A stretch of DNA of 64,000 nt from an uncultured Lachnospiraceae bacterium (GTDB taxonomy: Bacteria > Bacillota > Clostridia > Lachnospirales > Lachnospiraceae). The stretch covers positions 124,001 through 188,000 of the forward strand of contig CAJTJY010000001.1 of NCBI GenBank assembly GCA_910576975.1, read 5' to 3'. Positions 49,175 to 57,549 of the stretch are shown here, in pieces (the stretch's first letter is position 1; each line of letters opens with the position of its first letter). A program made the translations under genes and the position numbers. A model generated the notes under the pieces. That model was not told the origin of the DNA. It made no database searches and was given only the letters and a program-made list of their open reading frames with translations.

Positions 49175-51097
49175 CTAACCTTCCTTTTTCATTACTCCCT
49201 GTTGCTTAATCACAGGCTCCGCCTGTTCTTTCAACTCTTCTTTGGGCGGTATGGTCCCAATGACATTTTCCGCAAGCCAATCCATCGTCATAATCTGGTT
49301 CGGCGGCAGGCTTTGGTTTGGATCTCTTGTGACGATCCCTGCCTGAGAGTATAATACGCCTGCAAAGGGATTAAAAGCCTCTGTGCAGATAGAAGTCTTA
49401 AGCAGTCCTGCCAGACGCTTCAGGCCAATCGGAAGATATTTCGAGAGCACGACGTCAACCACTCCTTCCGACATCCCCCACCAATAATTGATGGCTTTCT
49501 TGACCGAAGGATCATCATCATATTTCCAATTTCCTGACATAATCGCCCAGATCAATTGCTCATAGAACTTTCCCCAGTGCCACAATGGCATCGCATAATT
49601 CCTAGGACGCCCGTCGTCAATATGATAAATGCCAAAAAACCGAGACGCCTCCTCTGGAATCGCCATGTCTCTACCTGAGACACAGGTAGAACCGTTTTCC
49701 CTGATACGCTCCTCAATGTCCGTATCCTTTTTTGCAGACCATTCCAGATACACTTTCGCCCGCGGATTAACCATCTTCGCTCCAAGGGCAAAGGCATTGA
49801 TATTTGCGATAGAGCCATAAATAGGATAATCTGCAATATAAGTCAGGCGATTATTCTCCGCCATAGCCCCTGCGATAGCTCCCATTAAGAATTTTGCCTC
49901 ATACATACGAGAATAATACGTCCGAATGTAGCGGTGAGAGGTATTCAGGGAACAATTGAGGATGCGGATCTTAGGGTAGGCAATCGCAGCTTTCACACTT
50001 GCCTGCACAAAAGGCGGCGTAGTGGTAAAGATCAGATCACAGCCCGCATTTACAGCGTCCTCTAACAAAGATTCTATATTCTCTTCCGTTCCATTCTCAT
50101 AGCTGACCGTATGTACCTCCTCTGGAAACGTCTGCTGCAGGTGCAGTCTCCCAAGCTCATGCGCATATGTCCAGGCAGAAGTTCCTGGCGTCTTTTCATA
50201 CATGAAGGCAATCTTCAGCTTTCTGGAAACAGGAGGCGTGATGTGCAAAATGCTCAGCAAAGATTTTTTCTTGGAATTGGGATTTGGCTTCATCTTCAAA
50301 TCAACCTCTGACCCCTGTCCCAGCATAACAAATTCTTCCCAGCTCTTGCCAATTAATTCCTGCATCTCGCTGGTGGTCTTTTCATCTATGGCGTCATATC
50401 CATATAGCGTAATAAAAGCTAAAAACGCATCCCCTGGCGTGATCTTGAGCTTATCCCCGCCCTCTGCCCGGTACTCCGAAGTAAACCGTGCATAAATGGA
50501 GCTGAATTTCAAAAGTTCTTCCTCCGACCAAGCTTCCTCTGGCCCTTTTCCAACAGCCTCTTGTAATTTCGCATATCCGCCCTCCTGGCTAAACCAGATA
50601 TAATTGATCGGCGCAACCTGATAGAAATCGAGGAATTCATAATACATCTTATTTTCTTTCTCTTGCGTGGGCTTTGGAATAATGCGGGTGACATTCCCAA
50701 AAATCGAGACTGCCTCAGAATATTTCATAACGCTGACCCGCTTGTTTCCTTCCTCGACATAAAACTTATGCATATACTCATATGCCTTGACGGGCTCGCG
50801 GATCCCCTCTTCGACATGGGAATCCAGAAGATTCTCCCACTTCTCCGCAAATTCCGTATTTTCCCGTAAGATCGGCATAAAATTCCCAGCAAAAGAGCTG
50901 CTTCTTGCCACTGTCTTTGTCCCGGCAATCTGGTCTATGGGAATCTGCACTAAGCCGATCGGCACCTCGGAATAAAGGCTTCGATCTGGCAAAATGTCAT
51001 CCAGAACCTGCAAAATCGGCTTCTCTCCACGAAGCAGCCTCATTTGATAATCCTTTTTCCCTAATTTCAATGCCTTCCTATATTCTTCTTTTCCCAT
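49175..51097 (-). CDS. ParB-like/BMP-like fusion protein
   Basis: 640 residues, no signal peptide or lipobox, hence probably cytosolic. Residues 46-140 resemble a ParB/Srx fold: IGLVQIPIDQIAGTKTVARS, then EEGIREPVKAYEYMHKFYVE and EGNKRVSVMKY (the GxxEPV...VxxGNxR pattern). A helical linker (150-270) follows. Residues 294-590 match BMP/PnrA-type nucleoside-binding proteins: KLKIAFMYEKTPGTSAWTYA, GCDLIFTTTPPFVQASVKAA, AKFLMGAIAGAMAENNRLTY. BMP proteins are normally extracellular ABC receptors; here the domain is inside the cell, suggesting a nucleoside or nucleotide sensor. SD AGGAGGCCAAT. Function unknown. Confidence 0.75.
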   Translation of the reverse strand: MGKEEYRKALKLGKKDYQMRLLRGEKPILQVLDDILPDRSLYSEVPIGLVQIPIDQIAGTKTVARSSSFAGNFMPILRENTEFAEKWENLLDSHVEEGIREPVKAYEYMHKFYVEEGNKRVSVMKYSEAVSIFGNVTRIIPKPTQEKENKMYYEFLDFYQVAPINYIWFSQEGGYAKLQEAVGKGPEEAWSEEELLKFSSIYARFTSEYRAEGGDKLKITPGDAFLAFITLYGYDAIDEKTTSEMQELIGKSWEEFVMLGQGSEVDLKMKPNPNSKKKSLLSILHITPPVSRKLKIAFMYEKTPGTSAWTYAHELGRLHLQQTFPEEVHTVSYENGTEENIESLLEDAVNAGCDLIFTTTPPFVQASVKAAIAYPKIRILNCSLNTSHRYIRTYYSRMYEAKFLMGAIAGAMAENNRLTYIADYPIYGSIANINAFALGAKMVNPRAKVYLEWSAKKDTDIEERIRENGSTCVSGRDMAIPEEASRFFGIYHIDDGRPRNYAMPLWHWGKFYEQLIWAIMSGNWKYDDDPSVKKAINYWWGMSEGVVDVVLSKYLPIGLKRLAGLLKTSICTEAFNPFAGVLYSQAGIVTRDPNQSLPPNQIMTMDWLAENVIGTIPPKEELKEQAEPVIKQQGVMKKEG

Positions 51098-51212
51098 ATT
51101 GGCCTCCTGTTTCCTTTTCTGCGACTGTCTATGCCAAAAGCATGCCCCGCCACAGTTGCAAATAAATTCAAATCATAGAAAATTTTCATATAATTTCCAA
51201 TCGAAAGTTTGT

Positions 51213-51264
51213 AAAAAAGCCGTAACCTATTGATTTTACCAGAAAATCGTTAAGTTCACGGCTT
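51213..51264 (-). terminator. intrinsic terminator after tRNA-Gly
   Basis: Minus strand AGCCGTGAAC (51254-51263) pairs with GGTTACGGCT (51218-51227), then TTTTTT. Confidence 0.75.
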
Positions 51265-51273
51265 TGATAGAAA

Positions 51274-51346
51274 AGCGATAGACGGGGCTCGAACCCGCGG
51301 TCTCGACCTTGGCAAGGTCGCGCGTTACCAACTACGCCACTATCGC
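51274..51346 (-). tRNA. tRNA-Gly (GCC)
   Basis: 73-nt cloverleaf on the minus strand: acceptor GCGATAG/CTATCGC, D arm GCGT-AGTTGGTA-ACGC, anticodon arm CGACC-TTGCCAA-GGTCG with anticodon GCC, T arm GCGGG-TTCGAGC-CCCGT, discriminator T. CCA is not encoded. It has its own promoter and terminator. Confidence 0.95.
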
Positions 51347-51381
51347 ACATCCTATGAAATTATCTCTTAAAGACAAGTAAG

Positions 51382-51410
51382 ATTCTACTACATTTTTATT
51401 TCTTTGTCAA
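51382..51410 (-). promoter_or_regulatory. sigma-A promoter of tRNA-Gly
   Basis: Minus strand: TTGACA (51405-51410), 17-nt spacer, TAGAAT (51382-51387), about 36 nt upstream of the tRNA. Confidence 0.75.
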
Positions 51411-51470
51411 TAGCATATTCCATCTTTTTTTTTCATATAGTAAATCAAATAGAATTTAAGGAGGAGTCCT

Positions 51471-51911
51471 GTGAGTTCCAAAACAAAAATTGTTGTTCTG
51501 CATTTAAAAGAACTGGTCTATACAGCAATCTTTGCCGTACTGGGAATTCTGCTGATTTTACTTCTGGTCTTTATGTTCCTGCCGGACAGCAAAGACAAAA
51601 CCACCAAAGAAACCATGAAATACACTGCGGGGGTATACACATCCTCCATTCAGCTAAATGACAATGCGATTGACGTGGAAGTGACCGTGGACAGTACCCA
51701 TATCAACTCCATCAGCCTGGTAAATCTGGATGAAACGACTGCCGCCATGTATCCCCTGATGCAGCCCGCACTGGATAACTTAAGCCAGCAGATCTACGAG
51801 AAGCAGTCACTGGAAAACATCTCCTATGAGGATGACAACCAATATACCTCGATGGTACTGTTAAAGGCCATCCAGTCAGCCTTGGATAAAGCCTCTCTGG
51901 CGGAAGAATAA
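51471..51911 (+). CDS. membrane-anchored FMN_bind-like protein
   Basis: 146 residues from a GTG start (AAGGAGGAGTCCT directly upstream). One N-terminal membrane helix (VYTAIFAVLGILLILLLVFM, about residues 16-35) is followed by an extracytoplasmic domain resembling the FMN_bind fold: YTAGVYTSSIQLNDNAIDVE, VTVDSTHINSISLVNLDETT, and DDNQYTSMVLLKAIQSALDK. The flavin-attachment pattern SGATxTS of that family is degenerate (DDNQYTS), so flavin may not be bound. Single gene. Confidence 0.65.
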   Translation: MSSKTKIVVLHLKELVYTAIFAVLGILLILLLVFMFLPDSKDKTTKETMKYTAGVYTSSIQLNDNAIDVEVTVDSTHINSISLVNLDETTAAMYPLMQPALDNLSQQIYEKQSLENISYEDDNQYTSMVLLKAIQSALDKASLAEE

Positions 51912-51946
51912 TATTACATATCCACGATTGGTCCTATCATGGCAGC

Positions 51947-52786
51947 TTACACTGCCATGATAATTCCGCCGTCACTGGCATAGAGGCTGCTGATGCCTGC
52001 CGTATCTAATACGAACACTTCTTTAAAATTGCCCAGGCTTCTGACTTTATTTGCTGCCTCCTGCGCCCGGCCTGGCGCATTACAGTGAGAAATGGCAAAA
52101 ATCTTGTCCTGGGGATTTTTTGTTTTTTCAATCAAATCATTAACCATCTTGTCAATTGCGCGAACCATGCCTCTCGCCTGCCCCAGCTGGCAAATAGTGC
52201 CTTCTTCCGTAGCCCCCATCACTGGCTTGATGTTCAAGGCGCCAGCCACGAATGCTTTGAGATTGCTAAGCCTTCCGTTTTTGCGCAGCGTCTCCAATGT
52301 CTCTAAGACAAAGGAGGTATTCATTTCCGTAATAAATGCTTCCACCCGCTCCACAATTTCCTGAAATCCCAGTCCTTTTTTCTCAAATTCCTGAATCTTG
52401 ATGGCAATCAGGGTCTGCCCTACAGACGCTGATTTAGAATTGAATACATGAATCTGCTTCTCTCCCTTTTCTTCGAGATACAGTTTCTTTCCAAGCTGCG
52501 CACTATTATAGGAACCGCTAAGCTGCGCTGAAAGCGTCACCGTATATACACGCTCTGCCTCGCAGTCATAAGATTCCATATACCGTTCTGGAGAAGGACA
52601 GCTTGATTTGGGACAATTGGGACTTTCCCGGACTCTTTTTAAGAATTCAGCCTGGTCAAACCCTGCGTCGTCCACAATATGGTAATCATCTACATAAATT
52701 TCCAAAGGCACTGATTCGAAATGCCCGTCTTTTTTCAACTCTTTTGGCAGTTCGCCGCAGCTATCTACCACAATTTTATAGCTCAT
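51947..52786 (-). CDS. DegV family fatty-acid-binding protein
   Basis: 279 residues. ATG 52786 has AGGAGGAAGAAC upstream. DegV pattern: YKIVVDSCGELPKELKKD, FESVPLEIYVDDYHIVDDAG, KSSCPSPERYMESYDC, VYTVTLSAQLSGSYNSAQLG, FVLETLETLRKNGRLSNLKA and NIKPVMGATEEGTI. DegV/FakB proteins bind fatty acids, in some cases to present them to fatty-acid kinase. Monocistronic; partner kinase not in the window. Confidence 0.92.
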   Translation of the reverse strand: MSYKIVVDSCGELPKELKKDGHFESVPLEIYVDDYHIVDDAGFDQAEFLKRVRESPNCPKSSCPSPERYMESYDCEAERVYTVTLSAQLSGSYNSAQLGKKLYLEEKGEKQIHVFNSKSASVGQTLIAIKIQEFEKKGLGFQEIVERVEAFITEMNTSFVLETLETLRKNGRLSNLKAFVAGALNIKPVMGATEEGTICQLGQARGMVRAIDKMVNDLIEKTKNPQDKIFAISHCNAPGRAQEAANKVRSLGNFKEVFVLDTAGISSLYASDGGIIMAV

Positions 52787-52987
52787 GTTCTTCCTCCTGA
52801 ATATTTGTGCCATACAGTAATTCTCAGCAAAGCTCCTGCTGCGTCCTGTATCTCTTACTACTATATAGTATTCTTCTTTGGTATATTTGACTTTTAAAAT
52901 AACTTTATAAATTGTTCTTATCGTCATACATAGTTTTAAATACTACTTAATACTAACATAAATATTCTGGTTTGAAAAGCCCCTTTT

Positions 52988-54184
52988 CTACTCTTCCTCG
53001 TTAAAACAAAAGCTAATCTCTTTCCAAAGACTGTCCTCAATATAATTAATTTGCCTGATCCCGCTGCAATAATCTGCAATATTGCCTTCCTCAATGAAAT
53101 ATTGAAACGCCTGTTCTTTGAGGCTGTCGTCAGAAAACCGCAAGGTAATCGCCTGCTGCTGTTGCCAAGCCGCTGCAAGCTTGCCGCCAATAAGCTCTGG
53201 CTGCCATTCTTCTATATAGTTTCCTTCTTTAATGTAATAATTATTCAGTACCGCCGTACATTCTGGAAGCCTCAGTTCCGCATCCGGCTCATGGCTGATC
53301 TGCATTTCCCCAGTAGTCATCGCCATGTAGTTATAATCAATGAAAAATGTTTCGTTACCCTCTTTGTCACGATAACCATTGTTTCCCCAAGTGGCGTCCA
53401 TATAATAATATTCCCCATCCAGGCAAATCAAATTCCAGGCATGAGATTCTCCTCTGGCACGCCCAGACACAATGGCGCTCTTTATGCCAAGCTGCCCCAG
53501 CAAATACTGAACTGCGCAGGCATACCCCTGGCACACAGTCTCCTGGCGAAGAAAGACGCTTATGATATTTTGGCTATCCTCTGCATTTTCCACATACGTC
53601 GTATTCAAAGCCAGCAATTCGTAGACATATTTCGCCTTGTCATAATCTGTATCATTGATGGAAATTCCAGTAAGCCATGCCTCGACAATACTGTCAATCT
53701 GTGCCTGCACCTCGCGCCGTTCTTCCTTTGTCATCGTATACTTTGGTGAAAATTCCAGGCTTACCAGCTCTTCCCCCCTGGTATAGCGCGTGAAAACGTA
53801 GCCATCCACCCAAAACAACCCGCCATAATCACTGCAGACCGCCTTATAAGCTTTCTGCATTACATCCGCATCCGTGGTTGAAAGAGGCACTGCTTCTTCC
53901 TGGTCTAAAATCGCAGAAAGCATCTCGTCATAAATAACTTTCTCTATCTGACCTAGCTGCTGGTATGCATATTTCTCCATGGAAATCTGTTTTGGAGGCT
54001 CCAAGACTTTTTCTTGAATTTCCGGCTTTTCTGCCTCCTGCTGGCTGGGATTCTTCGCAACCTGCTGCGATTCCTCGCTCTGTTTTAAATATTGATAAAA
54101 GTCATGAGAAGAACAGCCCGTGAGGCTGATGCATAACAGGACGGATAACAAACACCAGATCATGCTGCACTGCAATTTTTTCAT
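52988..54184 (-). CDS. transglutaminase-like lipoprotein
   Basis: 398 residues. ATG 54184 has GGAGGAAAAT upstream; the longer frame would run through a hairpin repeat. Signal peptide with lipobox SLTGC (Cys about 24), then a Gln/Glu-rich linker. The transglutaminase/protease core is visible: ETVCQGYACAVQYLLGQLGI (catalytic Cys), SGRARGESHAWNLICLDGEY (His) and YYMDATWGNNG (Asp). Extracellular, membrane-attached; probable role in cell-envelope protein or peptidoglycan processing. The C-terminal 100 residues match nothing I recognise. Confidence 0.85.
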   Translation of the reverse strand: MKKLQCSMIWCLLSVLLCISLTGCSSHDFYQYLKQSEESQQVAKNPSQQEAEKPEIQEKVLEPPKQISMEKYAYQQLGQIEKVIYDEMLSAILDQEEAVPLSTTDADVMQKAYKAVCSDYGGLFWVDGYVFTRYTRGEELVSLEFSPKYTMTKEERREVQAQIDSIVEAWLTGISINDTDYDKAKYVYELLALNTTYVENAEDSQNIISVFLRQETVCQGYACAVQYLLGQLGIKSAIVSGRARGESHAWNLICLDGEYYYMDATWGNNGYRDKEGNETFFIDYNYMAMTTGEMQISHEPDAELRLPECTAVLNNYYIKEGNYIEEWQPELIGGKLAAAWQQQQAITLRFSDDSLKEQAFQYFIEEGNIADYCSGIRQINYIEDSLWKEISFCFNEEE

Positions 54185-54308
54185 GGGATTTTCCTCCGAT
54201 TTGTTAATATGCGCTCTCGAATTCTCTTTGTTCCTGGTTTTACGAGAAGCTTTTAGCTGTAAAAGCAGGCATAAGAGAGATTCCCAGAATACATTAATAT
54301 CAAGAATC

Positions 54309-54417
54309 GGGGCTGTGGCACTAATATATTCACTTGTGCAAAAGATCTTGTTGCTCATGCAGCAAAGAAAAAATGCACAAATTTATGTCTTGTAACTTAT
54401 GTTCGTGCGACAGCCCC
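54309..54417. repeat. hairpin repeat R, copy 4
   Basis: GGGGCTGTGGCACTAATATA at the left and GTTCGTGCGACAGCCCC at the right; inner stem TTGTTGC/GCAGCAA, a compensated variant of TTGCCGC/GCGGCAA in other copies. It follows the M18 aminopeptidase stop (minus strand) by 34 nt. Confidence 0.78.
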
Positions 54418-54451
54418 CTCTTAAAACGCACTGAGAAATACAAACAATGCC

Positions 54452-55729
54452 CTAAATTGTAAAATATGCCCGTACAAGGTCTGTCAATGATTTCATATCG
54501 CCAGCCCCCATTGTCTCCACTGCAGAATGCATGGCGAGCAGCGGCACTCCGATGTCCACAGTCTTCACAGGAAGAAAGCTGGATGCTATGGACCCTAACG
54601 TGCCTCCGCCCGGCATATCAGAACGATTGACAAATTTCTGATAAGGAATTTGCTCTTTTCTGCAAATCTGCTCTACGACTGCCACTGCCTCACAGTCCGT
54701 GGCATAAGACTGAGCGCTTGCCTCTTTGATACACAATCCCTTTCCCAGTAGCGGCCGATTGGTGACATCCATCTTGCCCATGTAATTGGGATGCGTCCCA
54801 TGCGCAACGTCTACCGACAGCAAGAAAGCATCGTACAGGCTCTTGTGCCACCGCGCTGGTTCCTCTCCCAGAGATCCCAAAATCTGCTGTAGCAAATTAA
54901 CCAGAAGCATAGAGCCTGCCCCCTGCTTGGTACGGCTGCCTACTTCCTCATGATCAAACAGGGCAATGACGTTAACCCCTTTTGCTCTGTCTGCCTCTAT
55001 AATGCCAGTAAGCAGCGCCTGTACGGATGTAAGATTATCAAGCCTTGGCGACAGTATCAGTTCTCCATTGATCCCGGCATATTGAGGCTGTTCCCGGCAA
55101 TATATCCATAATTCATAATCCAAGATGTCCTCTGGGGATTCCAAAAGCTCCTTTGCCAGGAAATCCAAGAAAGGATGTTCTGACTCCTGACTGCCAAGTC
55201 CAAGAATTGGAAGAAGGTCTGTCTGCTTATTTAACTCGATCCCCTGATTCACCTTGCGGTTCATGTGAACTGCAAGATTTGGGATCACTCCCAGCGTGCG
55301 GTCCAGGGAAATATAACGCATCCTTGGCTCCATCACATGCTCGCTTGTCAAAGCCACTCGCCCGGAAATACTCAACGGACGGTCTAGCCAGGTATTTAAG
55401 ATTGCTCCTCCGTACACTTCTACATTGACCTGGGCATACCCGCCTGCCGCAACGTCTGGACGAGGCTTGATCCGCAGACAGGGAAAATCCGTATGCGCCG
55501 CCGCAATCCGCAACCCGTCTTCTTTCTGTGCGCCAACTGTAAATGCAAATAATGTCGTGTCATGATGTTTTAGATAATATTTCCCTTTTGCGCCAAGCTT
55601 CCAAGACTGTCCAAAAGAAAGCTTCTCAAATCCAGCTTCCTGCAACTGTGCCTCAGCCTCCTTGACTACCATGGGCGCACTGGTCCCATGCTCTAATAGT
55701 CGAAACAACATCTGTTCTGAGCGTTCCAT
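54452..55729 (-). CDS. M18 family aminopeptidase
   Basis: 425-residue cytosolic zinc aminopeptidase of the aspartyl-aminopeptidase family. Metal and catalytic motifs: RIAAAHTDFPCLRIKPRPD (His ligand and Asp), ALFDHEEVGSRTKQGAGS (Glu pair), LLSVDVAHGTHPNYMGK (Asp ligand) and a C-terminal VPLLAMHSAVETMGAGD (His ligand). Length fits the family (about 430). SD AGGAGGAAGAG. It lies 66 nt downstream of pgeF. Confidence 0.93.
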   Translation of the reverse strand: MERSEQMLFRLLEHGTSAPMVVKEAEAQLQEAGFEKLSFGQSWKLGAKGKYYLKHHDTTLFAFTVGAQKEDGLRIAAAHTDFPCLRIKPRPDVAAGGYAQVNVEVYGGAILNTWLDRPLSISGRVALTSEHVMEPRMRYISLDRTLGVIPNLAVHMNRKVNQGIELNKQTDLLPILGLGSQESEHPFLDFLAKELLESPEDILDYELWIYCREQPQYAGINGELILSPRLDNLTSVQALLTGIIEADRAKGVNVIALFDHEEVGSRTKQGAGSMLLVNLLQQILGSLGEEPARWHKSLYDAFLLSVDVAHGTHPNYMGKMDVTNRPLLGKGLCIKEASAQSYATDCEAVAVVEQICRKEQIPYQKFVNRSDMPGGGTLGSIASSFLPVKTVDIGVPLLAMHSAVETMGAGDMKSLTDLVRAYFTI

Positions 55730-55795
55730 CTCTTCCTCCTAATATCCAGCAAAACCTGATACTTATGATCTTCCGATTGCTTTAAAAATCTGTCC

Positions 55796-56665
55796 TTACA
55801 AATCCAAACATAAAAATGCACCCAGATTTCCACGTTTCCCCTGAGTCGCCCGGTGCGAAAACAACATATTAGAATTGCAGCAAGTACACAGATCTGTCAC
55901 CGATAAGTGTTCTTTCCTGACCCCAGCCTCTAGCAAGATAATTTCATTTGCCCTCCACAAATCAAGCTGATATTTCTGATTCCCCTTTTCTACTAATATT
56001 TCCCCCTGATATCCCGGAAATTCCTGTATAAAGGCATCTGCCACATCCTGACTGACTTCATAGCAATCCTGACAGATAGATGGACCGATGGCGCAAATTA
56101 CGTCCTCTGGATTCGTGCCAAATTCACACTTCATGGCGTCTAAGGTTGCCTGCCCCATCCTGCCCACGGTTCCTCTCCATCCAGAATGAGACAGCCCAAT
56201 GGCATGACGCTTGGCATCCACAAAATACAGTGGCACACAGTCGGCATAAAACGTGGACAACACCAGTCCTGGCTCATTGGTAATTAATCCGTCTACATCA
56301 GAATAATCCCGCTCTCTGGTCAGTCCTTTTCCCGCATCCTCAGCCTGCACCCTTCGCACATTGGTGGTGTGGGTTTGATCAGTAAACACAAAATTCTCGT
56401 ATTTGGTTCCCATGACCTCGGCGATACGCCGGAAATTTTCTTGCACCGCCTGCGGCTCGTCTCCTCTGCTAAAGCTCAGATTCAAGCTCTCAAACATTCC
56501 CTTGCTGACCCCTCCGAGCCTGGTGGTAAAGCAATGCTTCACCATTCCTGTCCGCTCCAGCAACGGAAATGATAAATACAAAAACTCTTCCGCATCAAGA
56601 GAGACCTTTCTTTCTATTGGCGCACAGTTCTGCCGCCCTTGCCCCTTTCTCTTCCTCTGAAACAT
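55796..56665 (-). CDS. pgeF: peptidoglycan editing factor / polyphenol oxidase family
   Basis: 289 residues. ATG 56665 has AAGGAG 9 nt upstream. YfiH/DUF152 signature: VKHCFTTRLGGVSKGMFESL, LNLSFSRGDE, FTDQTHTTNVRRV, FYADCVPLYFVDAKRHAIGL with SHSGWRGTVGRM (His and Cys metal ligands) and AIGPSICQDCYEVSQDVADAF. PgeF removes wrong residues from peptidoglycan precursors; homologues also show purine nucleoside activities. It follows yraN, 92 nt downstream, in the rplS-rnhB block. Confidence 0.9.
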   Translation of the reverse strand: MFQRKRKGQGRQNCAPIERKVSLDAEEFLYLSFPLLERTGMVKHCFTTRLGGVSKGMFESLNLSFSRGDEPQAVQENFRRIAEVMGTKYENFVFTDQTHTTNVRRVQAEDAGKGLTRERDYSDVDGLITNEPGLVLSTFYADCVPLYFVDAKRHAIGLSHSGWRGTVGRMGQATLDAMKCEFGTNPEDVICAIGPSICQDCYEVSQDVADAFIQEFPGYQGEILVEKGNQKYQLDLWRANEIILLEAGVRKEHLSVTDLCTCCNSNMLFSHRATQGKRGNLGAFLCLDL

Positions 56666-56757
56666 GCTCTCATTCTCCTTATTTCCTTTTATTTTCATCT
56701 CTGTCCTCGTCATTCACGCCTTTTGACGCCTGAATCCTTGTAGGCAATTTCAACGAA

Positions 56758-57126
56758 TTACTTATAAGATAAGAAAGCGTCTTCCACATGGATAATCTCA
56801 TTTCCGATGATTCCTACCACGTCAAAACGGCAGGGAGTCGTCTCCCCCAATCCATGACTGAGACAATAATATTCCGCCGTCCTGCAAACGCGCCGTTGCT
56901 TTCTGACGTCTACTGTCTCAAGGGGATGCCCTCCTCTGTCGTTTTTACGGTACTTTACCTCCACAAATACCAGATAGTCCTTGTCTTTTGCCACCAAGTC
57001 AATCTCCCCACAGTGACTGTAAAAATTATGTTCCAGAATGCGAAAGCCTTTCTGCTGCAAATACTGAGCCGCCTGATTCTCATATTCTTCCCCTTTTTTG
57101 CGGTTATTATTTCCTGATATCCCCAA
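56758..57126 (-). CDS. YraN/UPF0102 family protein
   Basis: 122 residues, TTG start supported by AGGAGAG. Endonuclease-like fold: KKGEEYENQAAQYLQQKGFR, CGEIDLVAKDKDYLVFVEVK (E-x-D...E-V-K) and GGHPLETVDVRKQRRV, as in UPF0102/YraN. In Bacillus a homologue sits at the same place after ylqH. Probable role in DNA metabolism, not established. Nine nt after ylqH. Confidence 0.88.
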   Translation of the reverse strand: MGISGNNNRKKGEEYENQAAQYLQQKGFRILEHNFYSHCGEIDLVAKDKDYLVFVEVKYRKNDRGGHPLETVDVRKQRRVCRTAEYYCLSHGLGETTPCRFDVVGIIGNEIIHVEDAFLSYK

Positions 57127-57135
57127 TCTGCTCTC

Positions 57136-57471
57136 CTATTTTATTTTCTCTTTGATACGTTCCATATCGTCCACAAATACCAAAATTTCTGCCACCACTT
57201 CATAAAGCTCCGGCGGGATCATATCTCCTATTTCCAGCTTGGATAAGGTTTTTGCCAGCTTATCGTCCCGGTAAAAGGGAATCTCTTCCTCCTTTGCTTT
57301 CTCTATGATGCGCTCCGCCATATATCCCTTTCCGGTGGCTATGATTTTTGGCGCCCGTTCCCCAGGCTCATATGCCACTGCCACTGCGGTCTTCTGCTTC
57401 TCCCCTAATGCATCCATCGTCACCAGTTCCCTGGTATTTTTATAGCGTGCCTCTTCCCTCAAAGAATTCAC
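57136..57471 (-). CDS. FlhB C-terminal homologue (YlqH type)
   Basis: 111 residues from GTG 57471 (GGGAGG immediately upstream, spacing very short); ATG 57417 is an alternative. The core KTAVAVAYEPGERAPKIIAT, GKGYMAERIIEKAKEEEIPF and LAKTLSKLEIGDMIPPELYEV is the cytosolic part of FlhB, lacking the membrane domain; the NPTH cleavage motif is absent. In Bacillus ylqH lies at the same locus. No flagellar genes are nearby. Confidence 0.85.
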   Translation of the reverse strand: MNSLREEARYKNTRELVTMDALGEKQKTAVAVAYEPGERAPKIIATGKGYMAERIIEKAKEEEIPFYRDDKLAKTLSKLEIGDMIPPELYEVVAEILVFVDDMERIKEKIK

Positions 57472-57549
57472 CCTCCCATCTGCGTTGTCATTTCAAGACG
57501 CAATTGCACCGCAAACATCCAGAAACATATTCAAATCTGATCCGCCACG

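Noticed and set aside
19537..54417. R hairpin repeats as CRISPR or insertion sequence copies
   Set aside because: They are dispersed, palindromic, without spacers or a transposase gene.
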